Source of the DNA: Phoronis ovalis
Taxonomy: Eukaryota; Phoronida; Phoronidae
DNA length: 13,161 nucleotides
Assembly (NCBI GenBank): GCA_028565635.1
Contig: JAOXYB010040006.1
Coordinates: 1 to 13,161 of the forward strand
Direction: 5' to 3'
Part shown: piece after piece, positions 8,963 through 13,161 of the stretch
Numbering within the stretch: the stretch's first letter is position 1
Layout: every line of letters starts with the position of its first letter
Position numbers and translations under genes: made by a program
The notes under the pieces: generated by a model
Databases searched by the model: none
Told to the model about the DNA's origin: nothing
What the model saw: the letters and a program-made list of their open reading frames with translations, nothing else

Positions 8963-9598
8963 TGGGCTACACATACCCATCTAAAATTATGGTCAGTTTT
9001 CCCCCATGGGTAACGCATCAGACATCAGATACAGTCATTTTGAATAAGAATACCCCACAATGATAAACCAGATTATAATGCATGATGTATTCTATTCCTT
9101 TCTAATGTAAAAAAACAATAATGTTAAAAAAGTATAATCCTACACATTGGATGGGCATTAGACATGACAAATGTCTTGTTTATTATATATAATGAAAATT
9201 GAAATTAAATAGGAATGCCTCGAGTTCTACCATGGGATATGGTTTTTTGCAAAAAAATTTTACCACAGGATTTTTACCTTTTTTGAAAGCAATTTGTACA
9301 GTGAATTATGGATTTTTTACCTGGGTCCCCGCAACCCCACCAAGCCCCAGCACCGGAAATTCCTGTACTACCAAATATCAAACTAATGAAAATACTAAAT
9401 ACCATAATGCAATAATATCTTTGCTTAACCATATCATAAATCGTGCAATGCCATCTGTAGAAAAATACTACACACTACATGTTTTAAATTTTTTTCAATT
9501 TCAATAATTGAAATTCAAAACAAATCAAACAACATCACACGTAACCTCATAATTTACATTTAAAGCAGCTTGCCGTAACCTATAGAGTCATGGACTTG
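8963..9598. other. Intronic AT-rich sequence, possible repeat remnants
   Basis: No gene. A locally GC-rich patch near 9325-9360 (CCCCGCAACCCCACCAAG) stands out and is probably part of an old repeat. The open frame 9199-9507 has low-complexity Asn/Phe/Tyr content and no recognisable domain. Confidence 0.45.
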
Positions 9599-9637
9599 TT
9601 TATAATATTAACATAAATATAAAGTTAATATTATAAA
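9599..9637. repeat. Perfect 14-bp AT-rich inverted repeat
   Basis: TTTATAATATTAAC (9599-9612) and GTTAATATTATAAA (9624-9637) are exact reverse complements around an 11-base loop. The composition is almost pure A/T, so chance or a tiny palindromic element are both possible. Confidence 0.7.
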
Positions 9638-10009
9638 ACTTAATGCTGCATTGCTGGTCTGTTTTACATGTTTAGTTTGTAAAACTCAGCTATGATTTTG
9701 AAAAATCTGTTTGTTCTGAGTGCACAGAACACTAGGCAGTTTAAAACTGTATCTGTATATATTTATTTTACATGCAGTTATGATCCAAATAAATACTCCT
9801 CATCTATAATTGTTTGATCAAATTTTGTCTTGATATCAGTTCCTGTAAATCTTTACAGTAGAAATAAAAATTTGTGTAATGTCCCGAGTTGCCTACTTTA
9901 CCAGCACTGCTTAATTTATGTACTTTCAAGTTAACTAGTCATATAACATGAGCGTTTTGTATATTATTTTATTAAATGTTTGCTAATAGAAGTTTTGTAA
10001 TTTTTCCAG

Positions 10010-10184
10010 TTTTTTGGTATTACGTCAGGGAATATCTGAACTGTCATGAATTGGAGCGATTTAACTTGTTAAAACACATCAATACGGATGCTGGTCGTGG
10101 GAGAGCTTGGCTCAGATCTACTCTAAATGAACATTCCTTAGAAAAGTATGCTCACATTCTTACAGAAAATGGTGCATTGCTGGA
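10010..10184 (+). CDS. SNX29: SNX29 exon encoding the RUN-domain core
   Basis: The acceptor is gtaatttttccag and the donor is gtaagt, a perfect consensus. The exon has two leading bases, 57 codons and two trailing bases. It encodes FWYYVREYLNCHELERF followed by GRGRAWLRSTLNEHSLEKY, the most conserved block of the RUN fold; GRGRAWLR and LNExSLExY are the diagnostic parts. RUN domains are all-helical modules that bind small GTPases or kinesins in related proteins; the partner of SNX29 is not established by this sequence. An in-frame ATG at 9976 lies inside the intron and is not a start: the tract before the AG is a normal acceptor and the residues before it do not belong to the family. The 7.1-kb intron upstream contains the tandem array. 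No stop or frameshift is present, so the exon looks functional. Confidence 0.92.
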
Positions 10185-11006
10185 GTAAGTTTTAAAGTAT
10201 GCCCGACTTAGCCATTCATTTGCTTTGTGGGCCTTTTCATTAATGCTAAAGTGACTTTCATAATAAATATTTAATTAAACAGTGTAACCAATGGATTTTC
10301 AAAAAATACACATTCTAATGTTGTTTTTTTTGCTGCCAAATTAATATTTGTGGTGTCGAAAGCAGGTGTCGGAGCGATAGTCCGGGCCAACAGTAGTGGT
10401 AAATTTTCTGTGAAAAACTAATCTCAAATTGTCTAGACATTGTATTTCAATTCCTAATATATTATATATTTTCAACTGGTGGTGCAAAATAATTATGTGA
10501 CATCGGGCTTTTAGGGTTAACCCTTGATAGGAGATAAACAATTTACAAAACACTAAATGTTTAGTATAATTGTTATTTTACTGAAGTAAGAAAAATGCTA
10601 AAAACAGAAACCGTACATGTTGATTTGGGCATGTGCAAGATATCAACTTTAAATTTACCGAACTACTAATAGCCTTGCCAAGTATACAATTCAAAACTGC
10701 CTTTGACCAAAAAATACAAAAATGCCTCACATTAATTAATTAATGAATCTATCACTATCATAAAGGGAAATTGTAAAAACTATATAATTGCACTAGTAAA
10801 AATGAGAACAATTAAAGTGTACAAATGCCCAAGAAGACTCAAGATGTCTGTGAAATGGCCCATTTCAGCGGACCTCTTACAATATGCAAATTTTATAAAG
10901 TGCATGATTTGTAATTATCAGTAATTGCTATATATTAATATAATAAATTTGACTGTCAATTCTCTTATAATTACTTATAATACTGCCTTTTTGCTTTCCT
11001 TTTAAG
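10185..11006. other. SNX29 intron of 822 bases
   Basis: It begins gtaagt and ends with a long pyrimidine tract and AG. Around 10355-10530 lies a less AT-rich patch with GGAGCGATAGTCCGGGCC and the 12-bp palindrome AGGGTTAACCCT (10513-10524), possibly an old repeat. The open minus-strand frame over it shows no known protein. The rest is AT-rich and empty. Confidence 0.55.
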
Positions 11007-11077
11007 TCAATACTATGAAGAGTGGGCATTCCTCAGAGACCAAGAGAGAAGCAGTATGTTACCTATGATGGCAGCAG
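11007..11077 (+). CDS. SNX29: SNX29 exon encoding YYEEWAF...ERSSMLPMMAA
   Basis: This 71-base exon has an excellent acceptor (tttttgctttccttttaag) and donor (gtaagg). One leading base completes an aspartate codon with GA from the previous exon; 23 codons and a final G follow. It encodes YYEEWAFLRDQERSSMLP and MMAA, the late RUN-domain helix, and matches the vertebrate SNX29 pattern of a tyrosine, an acidic pair, tryptophan, then ERSSMLP-x-MAAG. It is too short to appear as an ORF of its own and is recognised only through homology and the splice sites. Both phases fit the neighbouring exons exactly, which rules out a chance match in practice. Confidence 0.9.
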
Positions 11078-11273
11078 GTAAGGGTTGCATGTGAAATTAA
11101 TGGTAGTAGCATGCACTTCATAGTGAAAGCAGGTATAATCCGTAAATTATAAAAGAAGGATTGTTTAAGAATTGTAGTTTATGATTAAAATACTGTTAGC
11201 ATAATTGGCATCATTTAAAACATTTCAAGGAAAGTAATAGTTTAATAGTTTCTTTTTTGTTGCACCCTTTTAG

Positions 11274-11441
11274 GCTTGAATTCTATTTTATTTGCCATCA
11301 ATATTGACAGTGAAGCATTGAGTACAATTCGACCAGCTCAAGGTGTTCAAATACCTTCAGTTTTAACCAAGTCTCTGCCTATCCTTAGATCAGCTCATAG
11401 TGAACCGCAACCAGTGATAGCTGGAGATGAGTCACCAAATG
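11274..11441 (+). CDS. SNX29: SNX29 exon: end of RUN domain plus polar linker
   Basis: The acceptor is ttttttgttgcacccttttag; the donor is gtaatt, a weaker but acceptable site. Two leading bases complete glycine with the previous exon's G, giving AAGLNSILFAINID, the closing helix of the RUN domain. About 40 residues of Ser/Pro-containing linker follow (for example LTKSLPILRSAHSEP), presumed disordered, as the segment after RUN is in this family. The exon ends in GDESPN plus one base. The reading frame stays open about 110 bases past the donor into intron, but that part is Cys/Ile-rich, unlike the linker, so I place the end at the GT at 11442-11443. The intron before it is only 196 bases. Confidence 0.88.
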
Positions 11442-11608
11442 GTAATTACACTTTTATTTACTTCGATAATTATAATTGTTGCAACTGCTGCATTGTAATT
11501 GTGTTCAGTTATATTTCAGTGATATATTCACGATGTCTTTGGGCTCGTTGAAACTTTAAAATCATACAAAGTACTTTAAAATATTTAAGGATACAGTTAT
11601 GACAGTAT

Positions 11609-11653
11609 AAATGTGGTTATCACTCCTAAATATAATTGTGTATGACCACATTT
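11609..11653. repeat. Imperfect inverted repeat AAATGTGGTTATCAC
   Basis: AAATGTGGTTATCAC (11609-11623) pairs with GTGTATGACCACATTT (11638-11653), with one inserted base and one mismatch. The loop is short and AT-rich. Confidence 0.6.
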
Positions 11654-11954
11654 GTGTAGGCCTTACTACCAGCTGACCATTGTGAAGAAACTTCATGTGC
11701 GATCATGATTAGAATCATTTTCAAATCAACTACAATCATTCAGCAAAATGTTAAAACACATTTCCTGATAACGTTTTGTGTAAGATATATTTAGGAGCAC
11801 TAAAGTAGAAAATCAGAATGAACTGTTTTCTTATTGGCAAGTTTTAAGAAAATTTAGAGTGGAAATGCGATGGAGTAAATGTGAAAAAATATGGTAACAC
11901 TTTGTTTGACTGTGTAGAGCATAGAAGATTTTCTTCAATATGTTGATATAAAAT

Positions 11955-11992
11955 ATGTGATCACACTTTATAGTACAAATGTGTGATCACGT
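11955..11992. repeat. Paired GTGATCAC palindromes forming an inverted repeat
   Basis: TGTGATCACA (11956-11965) and TGTGATCACG (11982-11991) are each palindromic in the core and also pair with one another as GTGATCACAC / GTGTGATCAC. The motif resembles the arm of the hairpin 330 bases upstream, so both may be relics of one short element family. Confidence 0.6.
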
Positions 11993-12294
11993 TGAAAGGA
12001 ATGACCACTAGCAGCATTAAAAATGGATGTAGGTGGGTGTTCCATTTTCATAGGTGAGAACAATGTAGTTACACAAGCTGAATGTACATGGGTTCATACA
12101 TAGGAAAGTGTGCGACTGTATTTTGAAAATAGATATTACTTGATGTATAAATAAAATGTGGCCACACAACCATATATTAGGCCATGAGAGGAGATGTAAC
12201 AAGTTTCTTTTGCCCTTTACTGTAAGTTATGTCATTTATAAGAAATTGTCTTCTGCACTGAAAAAGTTTATAATTCATAAAAAAATTGACTTAG

Positions 12295-12492
12295 ATCGTA
12301 GAAAAGAACAAAAGAAGAAGAAAAAGAAGCTTGCAAATATAGTGTCATTTGATGATGATGATGGAGAACTGGAAATACAAAGGCCGAAAACAGTTCCTGC
12401 TAGTACACCATCAAAGTACCAAAGGCAACTAGTTCTATCTAGTACACAGAAACAAACAGATGAATCAGTAGCTACTGAACAACTCTTAGCAG
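12295..12492 (+). CDS. SNX29: SNX29 exon: polylysine and acidic NIVSFDDDD segment
   Basis: This exon encodes RRKEQKKKKKKLANIVSF followed by DDDDGELEIQ, then a Ser/Thr/Gln-rich stretch ending in QLLAG at a gtaaac donor. A basic run followed by a xNIxSFDDx acidic motif sits just after the RUN domain in vertebrate SNX29, as I recall that protein. The lysine run may act as a nuclear-localisation or membrane-charge patch; that is inference. I chose the acceptor gacttag, because the two bases after it plus the previous exon's G give aspartate and keep the frame. Its upstream tract is A-rich, not pyrimidine-rich, so the site is weak and the 5' edge is the least certain exon border in the window. The open frame extends back to about 12156, but other AGs there give the wrong phase. 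Confidence 0.82.
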
Positions 12493-12877
12493 GTAAACCT
12501 TAGATTATATTTTCACAAATCGCTGACATACGTTTACTTTTCTATCAGTTTTGACATGTTTTCCATTTTTCTTTAATTTTGCTCAATTCTTTGTGTACCA
12601 TTTAAAATAATTATTGTGAAAGACTTTTGAATTGCCCTCTGTCTGCCTTATTTTTTGACATGGCCCACTGAGAAGTAGCAGAGTTAGCCTTCTATTATAT
12701 CATTAAATCCGCAATTTCTAGTTAATATTAGAATTCTTAATTTACAGTTGTTTAAAGTATCTAGGTTTTTAAAATATTCTTTAGCAACACCAAAAAAATC
12801 CTGTTTTGCTATCACTGCAAACCAAACCCATACACGTACAATGTAAGTGGACGAGAGTATTTGTTCTAGGTGATTTT
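12493..12877. other. SNX29 intron sequence after the lysine-rich exon
   Basis: It opens with the donor gtaaac and is AT-rich. No exon or repeat was recognised before the hairpin-headed fragment. Confidence 0.5.
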
Positions 12878-13010
12878 TATGCCCATCACTATAGTGGATG
12901 GGCATAGAGTCGTCCTGTATGCTGTGACAGCATGGGCGTCGCTGTATGTAACCTTTTCTTTGTCTCGCAACAACAGCTTCATCTTTTATCAAATCATCTT
13001 CATATTACAT
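12878..13010. repeat. Truncated second copy of the array-family head
   Basis: It starts with the hairpin TATGCCCATC / GATGGGCATA (12878-12887 and 12897-12906) and AGTCG, then GTCGCTGTATG, then CTTTTCTTTGTCTCGCAACAACAGCTTCA (split here by variants) and CTTCATATTA. This parallels 3514 to about 3635 in the same orientation. Similarity is lost after about 13008, so only the hairpin and the first roughly 50 bases of a short unit are present. Confidence 0.75.
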
Positions 13011-13161
13011 TACGAAATATCCTGCTTACCGCTCAACCACACTTCTAAACCTGTGAAGTGCAAGAGACTGGTATTCGCTCACCTACATAGCAGATCTCTA
13101 TCAGCTCCGTTCTATTCATCGCTAATTGGCCACTTATCGGATAAGCAACATGCAACTAGCT
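13011..13161. other. Non-coding tail of the window
   Basis: No gene or repeat recognised; presumably still SNX29 intron. Confidence 0.4.

Larger units (their letters stand above)
11442..12294. other. SNX29 intron of 853 bases with two inverted-repeat clusters
   Basis: It begins gtaatt and ends at a weak, A-rich acceptor. It contains the two hairpins described separately and no gene; the open frame entering the next exon (12156-12294) is intron read-through. Confidence 0.55.
2825..12492 (+). other. SNX29: Partial SNX29 gene (sorting nexin 29): five internal exons and four introns
   Basis: Five exons splice in one consistent phase chain (1-base, 2-base, 1-base, 2-base, 2-base starts). They encode about 207 residues of a RUN-domain sorting nexin. 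From family knowledge, SNX29 is a cytosolic/endosome-associated protein with an N-terminal RUN domain, central coiled coils and a C-terminal PX domain that binds phosphoinositides; its detailed role is poorly known. Seen here: RUN-domain signatures (GRGRAWLR, LNEHSLE, ERSSMLP, AAGLNSILFAINID), then a lysine run followed by NIVSFDDDD, the same order as in vertebrate SNX29 as I remember it. The introns are about 7.1 kb, 0.82 kb, 0.2 kb and 0.85 kb. The first is swollen by a tandem array. The first coding exons and the 3' half (coiled coil, PX) are outside the window, so promoter and terminator are absent. Confidence 0.88.

Noticed and set aside
9199-9507. 102-codon plus-strand open frame.
   Set aside because: Low complexity, no domain, no splice or start context, and it lies inside the SNX29 intron.
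10511-10526. TTAGGGTTAACCC as an interstitial telomere or head-to-head fusion.
   Set aside because: Only one unit in each direction; far too short for a telomeric tract.
10341-10553. 70-codon minus-strand open frame.
   Set aside because: Intronic, no known domain; the interval looks like an old repeat.
12684-12992. 102-codon minus-strand open frame.
   Set aside because: It crosses the hairpin-headed repeat fragment and has no recognisable protein feature.

Overview
This is an AT-rich, intron-dominated stretch of animal nuclear DNA. The organism is not named by the sequence. Coding matter is limited to short exons with GT/AG borders, and the rest is intron and repeats. The one recognisable gene is a metazoan sorting nexin, and the repeat load resembles that of invertebrate genomes (marine deuterostome or lophotrochozoan are guesses).

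Five exons on the + strand (2825-2901, 10010-10184, 11007-11077, 11274-11441, 12295-12492) join with consistent reading phase. They encode the middle of sorting nexin 29 (SNX29, formerly RUNDC2A): most of the RUN domain, a polar linker, then a polylysine-plus-acidic segment. The start of the RUN domain, the coiled coils and the PX domain lie outside the window. The gene therefore runs through the whole window, and everything else is probably intron.

By region: about 270-1640, possibly to 1990, holds a decayed LTR-retrotransposon on the - strand, with gag, RNase H and integrase pieces but no protease, reverse transcriptase or integrase core. 3128-3284 is a foldback inverted repeat, followed by a CTAG-rich stretch. 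3514-8715 is a 5.2-kb tandem array headed by a perfect 13-bp hairpin. Its units come in a short (about 0.3 kb) and a long (about 0.47 kb) form, arranged short-long-long in a higher-order period of about 1.2 kb. 8726-8962 is a different, short-unit degenerate repeat. A truncated second copy of the array's head lies at 12878-13010, in a later intron of the same gene.

No tRNA, rRNA, CRISPR or bacterial-type feature was seen. The strongest observations are the SNX29 exon chain and the higher-order structure of the intronic array. No new biochemical system is evident.
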